A stretch of DNA of 64,000 bases from Paraspadella gotoi (lineage: Eukaryota > Chaetognatha), in NCBI GenBank assembly GCA_051294375.1, contig CM119265.1, forward strand, positions 19,519,642-19,583,641. The letters run 5' to 3'. Below the pieces are notes generated by a model that was not told the origin of the DNA, did not search any database, and saw only the letters and a list, made by a program, of their open reading frames with translations. Positions within the stretch are counted from its first letter, which is position 1. Each line of letters begins with the position of its first letter. Position numbers and translations under genes: made by a program. Shown piece after piece: positions 22,219 through 33,514 of the stretch.

Positions 22219-24626
22219 TTATTTTTTGCTTATGACGAACTCTTCCTCCATGCAATCTGTGCCGGGCCGTCTGACAAATCCAGGCTGGGCCCGAAAAAAA
22301 AAAAGAAGATGAATTATTGTAATTACGTTAAAAACCGAGTCGGTATGAACTTTCGTGTAACTAAATTTTGTGGCAAAATGGTTTTAATTAAGACTCGATT
22401 AGTTCTTAGAAAAAAGGGTTTTAGATTTTTTTTTTTTTTTGATCTCTCCCTCAAGATTGGGCCACCAACCTTGCATTCCCGGCAGTGAGGTCCAGCGGTG
22501 TTGTTCCTGCAGCCGACGCAGCGACCGCCGCTTCCGGTTCGTTTGTAAAGTTCTTCGTCGAAGACGCAACTGGACGGGAAAGGTCACGTGCTACTGTTAG
22601 TGTTTTTTTTCTTTGTTTCTTTTTGTCTTTGTATCTTTCTGTTTACTTTCTTTCTTTTTGTCTTTTTGTCTTTCTTTCTTTCTTTCTTTCTTTCTTGCAT
22701 TCATTCATTCATTTATTCATTCTCTCATTTGATCGTTCATTTATGAAAAATTCACTCTGTGGCAAATAAACTAAATTAAATTAAATTAAATTAAACTAAA
22801 TAAACTAAATTCATCCATTCATCCAATCCATCAATCCACCCAACCTATCGGCCAGCCCATCGCAGTCACAGATTTTGCATTCCTGGGCATCTTCAGCGGT
22901 GGCGGGCCCCCAGGGGCGATCGCGATAAAAAGGTTGGCATTCTCCGCAATCCGGACCTGCGAAGGTTTTTGGCGGAAACGATGGAGATCGAAACTTTTTT
23001 TTTTGTCTCGAAAGTAATTGAGAGACTGAGGACACAAGACAACCAATTTACAGGCGATTATTAGTTGGTTTATTTTTCGAGTCGTCAAAATTATTTTGGA
23101 CAGTAGGCGAGAAACAATTACTTATAAATGTAATTTAAGTTTGTTACTATCTTCTTTTCTCCGCCCAACTTAGAAAGAAAAAAAAAATAAAAGGAAAATA
23201 CGAAATCCTTTTCCCGATTCGGATGAACTCGACGATCGTTGTAACCGTAAATAAACGAGTAACGAGTACCGATCGTCTCGAATCAACGGGGATCAAACGA
23301 ATGAAGTTTATTGACGAGACGTGTTTTCGATCGCGGGCGCCGCATTTGTACAAAATCTGGCTCCCGCGTTGGTTCCTTTGGACCGTCCCGACCGATAATT
23401 TGACGAGCATATAAAAGAATAAGTTTATAAGCTTATCCAAATGTTAAACATTTTTTTTCATATCATCTTTTATGTATTTTTGTTTTCCTACTGCCAGTTA
23501 TCATTTGATTATTTTGTAGACGGGGATTGCGTGAGTTCACCACACCTCTGAGCATGACACGGTGGCTCATTGAGTAATACCATCAGCTCTTGACCATTAA
23601 GTACCGGGACCGATCCCCGATGAAACCTACCCTGCGGCAACCGAGGAGGACGGCGTCGAACCGCCGTGGGGGCCTGTAAATCCCCCAAGCCTAGTTCCAA
23701 GCCCACGACCCGTTTTCACGGCGCTTCAGGGATTAAAACAAGTTGCGGAAAGCACTTTTCAGCCCACTTAGCGCCTTTATCCACAATTATAATTTGTAAA
23801 TTCATCTATCTAATATTACTCTTATTTTCAATTTACTTCTTATTACTAAATTTCGGGTTTTGATTAATTCTTCGCCACTTTGCCTTCTCACCCGTTGTAT
23901 GGTGTTCGCAACTGCAAAACCTCAGTCCCGAATACTCGTCTCTTTGGCATGTTGGGCGTGGCCGTTTGCACTTGCATCTGCCGCCAATCTCGATGCCAGA
24001 AATGGCAAAGTAGTAGGAGCTAACGAGGAAGATTGAATATAAATCACGACATCTTCATGCAGGGTTTCATTTCAAAAGTGTGTGTCTTTTTGTTTTAAGA
24101 TTATTGACTGGAAATCTTCTGAAGACCCGCTTGAAGTTGAATATTCCCTCTCACCTGAGAATGGCGGGTTTCGGGTGAATGATCTCATCTCCCCAAGTGA
24201 AGATCCGTTTCAAGGAGAAACGAACCGACGTCGCCGTCGTCCAGTCACGCAAAGACGAAAACGGGAACATATTGTCGTCCTGATTCATTGAGGGAGGAAG
24301 GAAATTGGTTGGTGGGCGAGTAAATAAACTCCCACGGGTTCTTGGACTTCGATAATTTCTTCGTAGTTTAATTAAACCACGGATATTACTTTTTGAGATT
24401 ACATTATTGTGTATATTAGTTTGCCAAGCGATTGCCGATATTCTTCGATACTAAAAACTCGAGAAACCCGCGAGGACTAAAAATTGATCAAAATACGTAA
24501 CTCACCACTCAATTGTGGAGACAGGCGACGGCAGGATCCGAGGAGAAGGAGTCGGTCCTGGAGAAGGGCTCTCCTCCGGTTTCACTGGCCATGTTTGGTA
24601 TTCGAAGGACAAGAGGAAGAATAATG
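22219..24626 (-). CDS. Netrin-like LamN/LE secreted protein, exons 5-10 (3' part)
   Basis: Six minus-strand exons: 24,506-24,626 (end of LamN), 24,155-24,279, 23,892-24,019, 22,845-22,956, 22,470-22,569 and 22,219-22,284 (stop). Exon 6 has the LamN motif [16 protein letters not shown] and exon 7 has [20 protein letters not shown]1 then runs through [16 protein letters not shown], and LE2 through [17 protein letters not shown] and [14 protein letters not shown]. Wording and cysteine spacing match netrins closely. Phases match at every junction from exon 6 to exon 10. Exons 5 and 6 each contain a small frameshift, and the inverted arm is open where exon 5 is broken. The last exon adds [11 protein letters not shown] and ends with VISKK and a TAA, so there is no third LE and no NTR/C345C domain. 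Upstream exons are at 24,744-24,877 and 31,393-33,002. Netrins are secreted guidance and basement-membrane proteins. This paralogue's role is inferred only. Confidence 0.85.
23521..23762 (+). mobile_element. tRNA-derived SINE-like element
   Basis: Lies in intron 7 of the LamN/LE gene, on the opposite strand. It has an A-box-like TGGCTCATTGAGT and, 35-40 bases on, a B-box-like GGGACCGATCCCC. A GC-rich body follows with an imperfect hairpin (GGCGTCGAACCGCC) and a run into AT-rich sequence. This is the layout of a tRNA-headed SINE. A second, inverted copy at 25,898-26,147 exists only because of the palindrome, so copy number elsewhere is unknown. Confidence 0.5.
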
Positions 24627-24743
24627 CTGTGATAATCGTAGCAATCAATACATATTCATTACATCAATTAAGAGATTCTGAGCTTTAATGAATTAAATTG
24701 AATCCACTGCAGCCTGCGTTTATGGTTCATTTGCGAATTTTCA

Positions 24744-24877
24744 AACCTAACGGTCAACTTGGGCGGAGGCCTTCCGAGTCACACTACGTCCAACGTCAAA
24801 TTCGTGACGATGAATGCCGGACTTTTTGTTCGATCGAGAAGAGCATCTTCGAGACTTGTCCGTGGAAGCCTTGGCAG
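24744..24877 (+). CDS. LamN/LE gene exon 4, in the loop of palindrome 1
   Basis: Single-copy loop between the arms. In the plus direction it begins NLTVNLGG and passes through NVKFVTMNAGLF. After one frame slip it ends SIEKSIFETCPWKPWQ before a CAG/GTTTGA donor. This is the missing middle of the LamN domain, corresponding to the netrin segment between WWQSE and the FYS..C turn. Its first codon follows exon 3 (31,393) in phase 0, and its last codon joins exon 5 in phase 0. No acceptor precedes it here because the left arm is joined directly to its start. It is oriented with the damaged right-arm copy of exons 5-10 and against the good left-arm copy. Confidence 0.65.
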
Positions 24878-25004
24878 GTTTGAAATTTCGCAAATGAAAC
24901 CATAAACGCAGGCCCTGCAGTGGATTCAATTTAATTCATTAAAGCTTCAGAATCTCTTAATTGATGTAAATGAATAATGTATTGATTGCTACGATTATGC
25001 ACAG

Positions 25005-27485
25005 CTTAATTCTTCTCTTGGTCCTTCGAATACCAAACATGGAGTGAAACCGGAGGAAGCCCTTCTCCCAGGACCGACTCCTTCTCCTCGGATCTCTGCC
25101 GTCGCCTTCTCCACATTGAGTGGTGAGTTTAGCGTATTTTGATCAATTTTTTAGTCCTCGCGGGTTTCTCGAGTTTTTAGTTATGCGAAGAATATCGGCA
25201 TCGCTTGGCAAACTATATACACAATAATGTAATCTCAAAAGTAATATCCGTGGTTTAATTAAACCTACGAAGAAATTATCGAAGTCCAAGAACCCCGTGG
25301 GAGTTTATTTACTACGACCCACCAACCCCAATTTCCTCCTCCCATCAATGATCGGACGACAATATGTTCCCGTTTTCTCTTTGCGTGGACTGGAACGACG
25401 GCGACGTCGGTTCGTTTCCTTGAAACAGGATCTTCACTTGGGGAGATGGATCATTTCCACCCCGAAACCCGCCATTCTCAGGTGAGAGGGAATATTCAAC
25501 TCAAGCGGGTCTTGCAGAAGATTTCCCAGTCAATAATCTTAAAACAGAAAAGACACACACTTTTGAAATGAAACCCTGAACATGAACGATGTCGTGATTT
25601 ATATTCAAATCTTCCTCGTTAGCTCCTACTACTTTTTGCCATTTCTGCATCGAGATTTGGCGAGCAGAGTGCAAGTGGCAAACGGCCACGCCCAAACATC
25701 AGCCAAAGAGACGAAGTATTCGGGACTGAGGTTTTGCCAGTTGCGAACACGCATACAACGGGTGAGAAGGCAAAGTGGCGTAAGAATTAAATCAAACCCG
25801 CAAATTTAGTAATAAGAAGTAAATTGAAATAAGAGTAATATTAGATACGATGAATTTATAATTATAGATTGTATAAAGGCGCTAAGTGGGCTGAAAAAGT
25901 TGCTTTCCGCAAACTTGTTTTAATCCCTGAAGCGGCCGTGAAAACGGGTCGTTGGGCTTGGAACTAAGCTTGGGGGATTTACAGCCACCCACGGCGGTTC
26001 CGACGCCGTCCTCCTCGGTTGCCGCAGGGTAGGTTTCATCGGGGAATCGGTCCGGTACTTAATGGTCAAGAGCTGATGGTATTACTCAATGAGGCCACCG
26101 TGATCATGATCAGAGGTGTGGTGAACTCACGCCAATCCCCGTCTACATAATAATCAATGATAACTGGCAGTAGGAAAACAAAAATACAATAAAAGATGAT
26201 ATGAAAAAAATGTTTAACATTTGGATAAGCTTATAAACTTATTCTTTTATAAATGCTGCGTTCAAATTATCGGTCGGACGGTCCAAAGGGAACCAACGCG
26301 GGAGCCAGATTTTGTACAAATGCGGCGCCGCGATCGAAACACGTCTCGTCAATAACTTCATCGTTTGATTCCCCGTTGATTTGAGACGATCGGTACTCGT
26401 TTACTCGTTTGATTTACGGTTACAAAACGATCGTCGGAGTTCATCCGAATCGGGAAAAGGATTTTCGTAATTTTCCTCTTTTATTTTTTTTTTCTTTCTA
26501 AGTTGGGCGGAAGAAAAGAAGATATGTAACAAACTTAAATTTACATTATAAGTAATTGTATTCTCGCCTACTGTCCAAAATAATTTTGACGACTTGAAAA
26601 ATAAACAAATAATAATCGCCTGTTAAATTGGGTTGTTCTTGTGTCCTCTGTCTCTCAATTACTTTCGAGACAAAAAAGAAAAAGTTTCAGATCTCGCATC
26701 GTTTTCCTCCCGCCAAAAAACCTTCGCAGGTCGATTGCGGAGAAATGCCAACCTTTTTCTATCGCGAATCGCCCCTGGGGCCCGCACCGCTGAAGATGCC
26801 CCAGGAATGGCAAAATCTGTGAGCTGCGATGCTGGCCGATAGGTTGGGTGGATTGAATGGATTGGATGAATGGATGAATTTAGTTTATTTAGTTTAATTT
26901 AATTAATTTAATTTAGTTTATTTTGCCACAGAAGTGAATTTTTCATAAATGAACGATCAAGATGAGAGATGAAATAAATGGAATGAATGAATGAAAGAAA
27001 GAAAGAAAAGAAAGAAAGAAAAGACAGAAAGACAATAAAGAAAGAAAGTAAACAGAAAGATACAAAGACAAAAAGAAACAACAGAAAAAAACACTAAGCA
27101 GTAGCACGTGAACCTTTCCCGTCCAGGTGTGCGTCTTCCGAGAAGAAACTCTTAACAAACGAACCGGAAGCGGCGGTCGTGCGTCGGCTGCAGGAACAAC
27201 ACCGGCTGGACTCACTGCCGGGATGCAAGGTTTTGGTGGACCAATCTTGAGGACAGATCAAAAAAAAAAAAAATTAAAACCTTTTTTCTAAACTAATCGA
27301 GTCTTAATTAAACATTTTGCCAAACAAATCAAATTTAGTTACACGAAAAGTTCATAACGACTCCGGTTTTTAACGTAAATTACAATAATTCATCTTCTTT
27401 TTTTTTTCGGGCCCAGCCTGGATTTGTCAACACGGCCCGGCACAGAATTGCATGGAGGAAGAAGTTCGTCATAAGCAAAAAATAA
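25005..27485 (+). pseudogene. Damaged inverted copy of LamN/LE exons 5-10
   Basis: Plus-strand mirror of 22,219-24,626. The exon for the end of LamN (about 25,355-25,480), the YYFAIS exon (about 25,622-25,755) and both LE exons can be followed, but each carries indels. Exon 5 is the exception: here it is open from CATGGAGTG to the donor and ends AVAFSTLSG, as a LamN domain should. The two arms therefore complement each other in repairing errors. It is probably not a separate gene. Confidence 0.7.
25898..26147 (-). mobile_element. Inverted copy of the SINE-like element
   Basis: Mirror of 23,521-23,762 within the right arm, with scattered indels. It does not count as an independent insertion. 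Confidence 0.5.
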
Positions 27486-28070
27486 AGAGTGGGAAGAAGG
27501 TATTAATGTTATTTGAAAAGAGAAAAAAAATGCCATGTCAAGGCCGTTGTATTTTTTAAAAAACTGTAATCTTCTTCATTTTTATGTCGAAAAATTCTAG
27601 CTTGTTTACACTGACCTAGATCATAATTTTTTTTATTAGTTTTAAGTCTTGGCAAGATCTGCTATTCGCTGGTTGAACCGTCATTATATTCTCGCCTTAA
27701 ATCTGGAACATAGTTGCTCCTGCCTTCCAGGTGTTTAACTGTTTTTAATATTATCTTTGTGAACTTATTAACAACTGAGTTATTGCATAAATTTGTATTC
27801 TGGTCATATATGATTTACATCTTTGGCAAGATTTTTGAAATTCCATGAGCAACTATGGACAGCTGGCTTTTTTATGAAGTTTGTAATAAGCAAAACAGTT
27901 AGCCTCATACTACAAAAATATTTAAAGATGCTTTTTTAAAATAAAAATTAAAATCGAATAGACGAGTAAAAAGTGTCAAAAAGGCAGATTATTGTTCCCT
28001 GTAGTAATTCAACTCTAACACTATTTATTCATCAAATTCTATAATTTAGTGTACTTTGTAAATAAAAACA

Positions 28071-29167
28071 TCATCTCGATTTTTTTGCAAGACCCCAAAC
28101 AATGAGGCCCTAATCCGAAATAAGATTTTTCAAAAACTCGACGCTCCTTAATTTCGCCCGCTTTTCGATCGCCACATCTCCACAAAACGTTTCCTCCATA
28201 ATTCGAGTATTCCTGAATGCGCGTCCACCCACCTTAACAGATCAACATTGGTCGAAATTTACACAAACATTGGAGATTTCTCGAAAAGAAATTATTCTTA
28301 AAAGGAAGAAAATAGAAATGAAGTGAAAAAGATAAAAAGCTGACTTCTTGGTGATGGAACAGACGACATGCCCTCCCGGTTTGACGGCGTCAAGAATGAA
28401 GTCCCAACGCATCGATGTGGAATGTGTCCATCGGCGAACCGCCGACCATGGTTGCAACGTTCGTAGGACTCCTGGAAAAAAAAAGAACAAAAGTATTATG
28501 GCTTACAGCCGGGTTGCCTGTGATGCCCATTGGGAAAGGGGCATATCACTGTTGGCTTTGGGGGCTTCCGAACGCCTCCTGTCACTGGCGCGGTTACGCC
28601 AAGGACGGTCTCGGCTTGCACGCAGAGGGAAGTCGTCAGGACTGTGGATGGAGCAACTACGCCGGGATCGGTGTGGTCCCCTCGTGAGCCAATGGATTTG
28701 GCTGAACGACGAGGATGTGAGCGGGTGTGAATATCGCCACGTTATCAAAGTTAATGTTAATATAATAAAGTTTTAAACGCCTAACACCTTCTCGAACGGC
28801 AACTCCCGCCCGCCTCCGATGAACCCGAGATGGAGGAGAAGTTGTCGTAAACTTTCTCTCCGCGCGAACGCTCATCATTTCCGGAGACGCGTCGACGGCG
28901 AGTCGACTGTGATGAGGGCGTCGAGGCCAGGCGGCGCGCAGGCATTGACCCACGCATCCTGTTATCCTGAAGACGGGTCGGTGAATGAAGGGCAGAGTTT
29001 GGGAAGAAGTGGGAAGGGGAGAAGAAGACGATGAAAAGAAATAGAGAGGAAAAGGAAAGCATGTTTTTAAAAATAAACGAGAAAAGAAAGAAAGAAAGAA
29101 AGAAAGAAAGAATAAAAGAAATAAAGAAAGAAAGAAAGAAAGAAGAAAAGAAGAAAGAGAGAAAGAA

Positions 29168-29198
<31 letters not shown>

Positions 29199-29215
29199 AT
29201 ACTAAATATAATTAA

Positions 29216-29246
<31 letters not shown>

Positions 29247-29543
29247 ATTAATTAATTAACTAATTATTAATTAATTAATTAATTAAATTAAAAATAAAGA
29301 AAGACGAGCAAATAAATAACAAAAATCAAATACCCGCGCGGCGAAATCGACAATCCTCTCCCCGGCTTTGGTTTTTGACCGTCTCCATGACGAACCCGCG
29401 CGGCGTGCGTCGCGGCCAAGTACCGCGACGCCCGTTGACGGTCTTCGTCGTAATTTGCGTCGCGCCAACTTTTGTAGAGGAGTGTGGACTTCGTCTTGCG
29501 GTTTGCCCCAGATCGGAGCATTCGTCGGGAAGATGGCGGACAT
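28071..29543 (-). pseudogene. Damaged inverted copy of the METTL27-like gene
   Basis: Mirror of 20,240-21,650. All four exons are recognisable (start near 29,543, stop near 28,071), but frames shift several times. Exon 1 begins MSAIF and then diverges by frameshift, and exon 2 has extra bases before ASPEMMSV. Such dense indels without accumulated substitutions argue for sequencing error, not decay. Confidence 0.75.
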
Positions 29544-30554
29544 GGCGTTGGCGCTTGAGGGAAGAGTTGGTTCTGGAGGCGTGGTTTCCGGAATTTAAAA
29601 AAAGAGTAAGGGAGAGTCTGAAGAGAGGGCATTAGTTGAGATTAACCGGTTTTATAAAACTCAGTTTAAACGTTTAAAACTTTTTTTTTTAAAAAACGAT
29701 GAGTTTTGAGCTGAAATTCGTGAATTTCATCGACAAAATTATCGATTAAATCGTAAATGAAAAAGAAGTCAATTCACTATTACAAAATTGAGATAGCAAA
29801 AATTCACGATTTCCTGTGACGAAAATTGAAAGACGACGTTTCGTCTGCTTTTTCTTTGGACCTAGATATAGAAAAGAAGCTAAGACGATACACGGGGCAA
29901 AAGTTCAAAAACAGTTTAAATCCGTCAACGATTTTATGATTTTAAGTAGTTTTGCAGAAAAAAGAAAGAAGAACTAATAATCGAAAGTTTAACAAATTTT
30001 TAAACAACATGAGCTAAGTAAGAATGTTCACCTTGTTTTTTCATATGTTTAAAATCGAGTTTGTTTTTAGTTGCGCCGGCGAGTACTCGCGAAGAACTCT
30101 ATAAGTCACTTTTTGGTCGGGTCGGTCGGGTCGGTCCCATTAAGTTAATTTGTATTTAAAAATGCATATAGTTGAATTACTCATTTGTTAAGACAGAAAA
30201 AAAAAATCTAAGGGACTGTAGGCCGGCTTAAGGAACTAAAACTATAAGAATAAAAAGACAGAATTTTGATGCAGTGCAGGTCATTAAATTAATTGGCAAA
30301 AGAAAGTTTGTTAGTCATATGCATGTCATGTAATATGTGATGAAGAGGAAATACACTGCGGCGCACACACTGGAATTACCGTTCTTGTTTCCAGGATTAT
30401 CACATAACTGGTCTGGTGATATTGTCCTCGAGACAAAAATAAAGAGAAGCGAAGCAGGCAATACTCTGTAACCGACTGGAAGTCAAATTTATTTTTCTTT
30501 TCGATCTTCTTCGCCCTTCTTAAGCATTTTTTATGTCACTTTATATTTTTCTCT

Positions 30555-30585
<31 letters not shown>

Positions 30586-31278
30586 ATCGATCTCTATCTC
30601 TCTCTCTCTCTCTCGTCTCTCTACTCTCTCTCTCTTTCTCTCTCTCTCCCTCTCCGAAAACAGGGAGTCCAAGAATGAAACCTCGTTTTGGCCAGAGAGG
30701 TCGGGGTCAGTCGTAGGCGGCCCCCGTCGGCCCTCAGTCCCAGAAGTCAAATAAATCAATTTGATTCTCGTTAATGTCTGCTTTTTTATGCTCCATACAT
30801 TTTTTCTCAAATATTTTATGAGGCTCCGGCTCGTCTGAACTCTACGGTTCACCTTCCTCGTCACGAAACGTGTAGAAAATAAATTTAGAATTTGCCCAAA
30901 TCGAAAAAAAAATGAAACAAATAAAAGCAACACTTATTCACTAAAAAAAAAACATATTTTTTTCTTATTTTGCCTAAATAATAACTGTTATAACTATAAT
31001 TGAGTTGTTTTCTATGATGATGTAGAACAAGTATTAAATATTATTGAAAAACTAATTGCTTATTTATTTCGAACATTTTTTAAAAGTTTACTTAATGAGG
31101 CTTTGTACTTATTTTCCCCCTAATTCTCATTCGACCGTATACTTTCCCCGCTTGCCCTCTTTCTTACCACATCCTTTTCCCCTTCCTCGACGGGTCCGCT
31201 TTTTCATGCTCCCCATGATCCTTCCATTACCGACCCCACCCCAACCCCAACCCCAACCCCAACCCACACGAGTCTTAA

Positions 31279-31303
31279 NNNNNNNNNNNNNNNNNNNNNN
31301 NNN
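31279..31303. other. Assembly gap, 25 N
   Basis: Separates palindrome 1 from the sequence holding LamN exon 3. Gene order says that what belongs here is the loop exon (24,744-24,877) and its flanking intron. Confidence 0.99.
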
Positions 31304-31392
31304 AGTTGACGGGGCTGTTCTGGACGCCCTAAATAAAACGTCAAAAAATCATTAATTAATAAAACGTTAATAGATTTTTTTTTTGAACTTAC

Positions 31393-32448
31393 GACGTTAC
31401 AGTGGATTACCTCCAGCAAGGTCTCCGACTGCCACCAGGTGTTACGTTGCATGTCCACGGCGAAACCGGGCGGGTGCGAATCCGGTCCGCATGACCCGCA
31501 GTCATTCGACACCACTCCGTCTGGGGGTGTTGGGAGTTGGTAGCAAAAGTTACAGAATCGCATTGTACAATATACAGTTTTTCCAAGCTTTGCCCAAGTG
31601 GAACTAGTGATTTCATTGTTTTTTCAGAGAAATAAATGCACAAATTATTTAAAAATTCATGTACGAATGAAGTTTCAGAAGTGACAACACATTGTTATCA
31701 ATCTTGCGTAGTAGTAGAGTAGTTTTTAGTTTTCAGTTGTTTGTGTTATTGTCGCTATTAATAGAGACATTCCTTACTTTTCCTTTTGCAAAATCGCGTA
31801 GTCGGAGAACCGCACGTGTTCGTAGATGCGACGGTCGCGTTAAAAGCCGCATTTTCAAACTCGGGAACGCAGAATTTGGACAGCGACTGTGTGAGAAAGG
31901 GAGACAAAGTCTTTTTTCTATCCTCTCCCTTGTTCTGTACAGTCATGTGCAAAAAAATCGGGTCACTTTAAATTTAGACTTTAAAAAAAATACTATGTAT
32001 ATATTTAAATTTTTTTTTAAATTTAAAAATAAATTAAAGTTTATTTAAAGTTCAAGCGTTTAGCATAAATTTTATTAAAATCTGGCTATCCGATAAGGAG
32101 CAGTGATTTTTTTAAAATAAAGCACTCCACCACAAAGCTAAAAATAAAAAAAAAATCTGTTAAATTGCAGATTAATCTTTTTATTCTGATATTTTGTATT
32201 CTTTGTAATAGATTAAAAATTAAGAAAATACTCTGGACATCCAGAGGGATAGCTTAATAATTCGATTGACCCAGATCCCTAGATAATAATTTTAAAATTA
32301 TTAAAATGAACAACCAATATAATATATATAATTATTAAAAAAGGTTTTTTTGCACATGAATGTAAATTTTAACTTCAAAAACTTTAACTTTTATGTATCG
32401 TTAATGCGTTTATAAACATCGAAATAATATTTAACTACGTATCTCTTC

Positions 32449-32510
<62 letters not shown>

Positions 32511-33002
32511 TTTATATAATTTACTATACTCATTATCCTTGAAACTGTATAAAATTTAATTAAATTTTAATTAGATACACATCGTTTCAGTAATATAGAC
32601 CTGGATACAAATTCATGTACTTAAGGGTTACGACTAAGACTATAAAAAAATTCTTAAATTCATTTTGCTTTTCTTTTTTTCTTTTTCTGTAGATTTCGTC
32701 ACGTTTGGAGCAGAATTATTTATATTTAACAAAATTACCTAATTAACAATAATTAAAATCTAAAAATAAAAATAATACCTAATGAAAAATTTTTTAAAAA
32801 ATTGATTTCTTGGCGTTTAATAAGAAAAGTCAAAAAGAGAGAAGGTTGACCCTCTCCACTTGACGACTTTCTTAATTTCTATCTCAACCCTCGTTCTTAT
32901 ATTTCCTACCTTCTCTTCTACGGGGGCGTAGCAACCGTCCGCTCCTCGCCGGAAGTCTGCTCCGAGGAAAAAAAATAACATCCAGAACGAAACGCCCTTC
33001 AT
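31393..33002 (-). CDS. Netrin-like LamN/LE secreted protein, exons 1-3 (5' part)
   Basis: Exon 1 (32,910-33,002) starts MKGVSFWMLFFFLGADFR, a hydrophobic signal-peptide-like start, and ends GCYAPVEEK. Exon 2 (31,778-31,886) reads KFCVPEFENAAFNATV and STNTCGSPTTRFC. Exon 3 (31,393-31,520) reads CGSCGPDSHPPGFAVDMQRN, then TWWQSETLLEV. These are the successive N-terminal blocks of a laminin N-terminal (domain VI) fold: C-Y-x8-C-V-P-E-F, then TNTCG, then C-x2-C-x-HPP, then WWQSE. Splice phases are 0 then 1 and match exactly, with good GT donors and AG acceptors. Exon 3 ends in phase 0 at HCNV. It must continue into NLTVNLGG (24,744-24,877) and then exons 5-10 (24,626 down to 22,219). The whole protein would be about 370 residues. 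A partial inverted duplicate of exons 1-2 is at 42,203-43,468. Confidence 0.85.
32456..32507. repeat. (CT)n microsatellite
   Basis: Pure CT run in intron 1 of the LamN/LE gene. The mirror GA tract is at 42,706-42,746. Confidence 0.95.
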
Positions 33003-33334
33003 CGCGACTCCTTTTCAAAGAAAAAAAAAGAACATCGGAAAAAAAAATAATAAACAGGAAATTTCCCTGTCAACCGGATCGTAAAACAAAATGATTAAAA
33101 GAATTTAGAAATAAAAAAAAAGAAGATGAGACGATGATTCTCTCCGGGGACGAAAAGACGATCCCTGTGAAGAGATTTTCACGAGGCTTCGTGATTAATA
33201 CTCTTGTCTCTGCAACGGACCTCAAAAATCGAGACCCGACTAATTAAAAACAAAACGAGAACTAACGAGATTAAGAAGGACGAACGCTCCACCGGTCAGC
33301 CGCCCGCTAAAAAACACTTTTTTTTTTTATTATT

Positions 33335-33514
33335 ATGAAATTTTTGAGAAGCTTCGAAAACGATAAATCGGCGAATGAATTAAAAGTGACAATCGACGAT
33401 TATGACCTCGAGGTAACAAGTTTTTTTTTTTAAATTTTTTTGAAGGGAAATGATTCATGCGGAATAATGAGTATGATTACGTCGCTCAAAAAGACAAAAA
33501 AAAAAGAAATGTGA
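33335..33514 (+). CDS. Possible small two-exon gene, unrecognised
   Basis: From an ATG at 33,335 the frame reads MKFLRSFENDKSANELKVTI and then DDYDLE to a donor at 33,413 (GTAACA). After an acceptor at 33,445 it continues GNDSCGIMSMITSLKK to a TGA. The mirror arm keeps the same amino-acid stretch (minus strand, 41,871 downward), which shows only that the bases are right. The 3' end lies in a poly-A run and is unreliable. Another coding-looking stretch, DVDGRHLIDAES, lies 240 bases on (about 33,740-33,775) and could be a further exon. No domain assignment. Confidence 0.2.

Larger units (their letters stand above)
18545..24743. repeat. Palindrome 1, left arm
   Basis: This 6.2 kb arm is repeated in inverted orientation at 24,878-31,278. 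It begins just inside a G-rich GGGGTT-like stretch and ends at the loop carrying LamN exon 4. Gene frames in this arm are largely intact: the METTL27-like gene has no break in four exons. It is the better consensus of the two arms. Confidence 0.9.
24878..31278. repeat. Palindrome 1, right arm (error-rich)
   Basis: Inverted copy of 18,545-24,743, slightly longer because of many small insertions. Single-base indels and substitutions are scattered throughout, including inside exons that are open in the left arm. It ends at a 25-N gap. The pattern fits uncorrected long-read sequence or a fold-back molecule more than an evolved duplicate. Confidence 0.85.

Noticed and set aside
24506-24680. Reading LamN exon 5 as a signal-peptide exon ([19 protein letters not shown])
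   Set aside because: The hydrophobic stretch is intron read in the wrong frame. The real exon starts at CATTATTCT and gives YSSSC, which fits the LamN fold.
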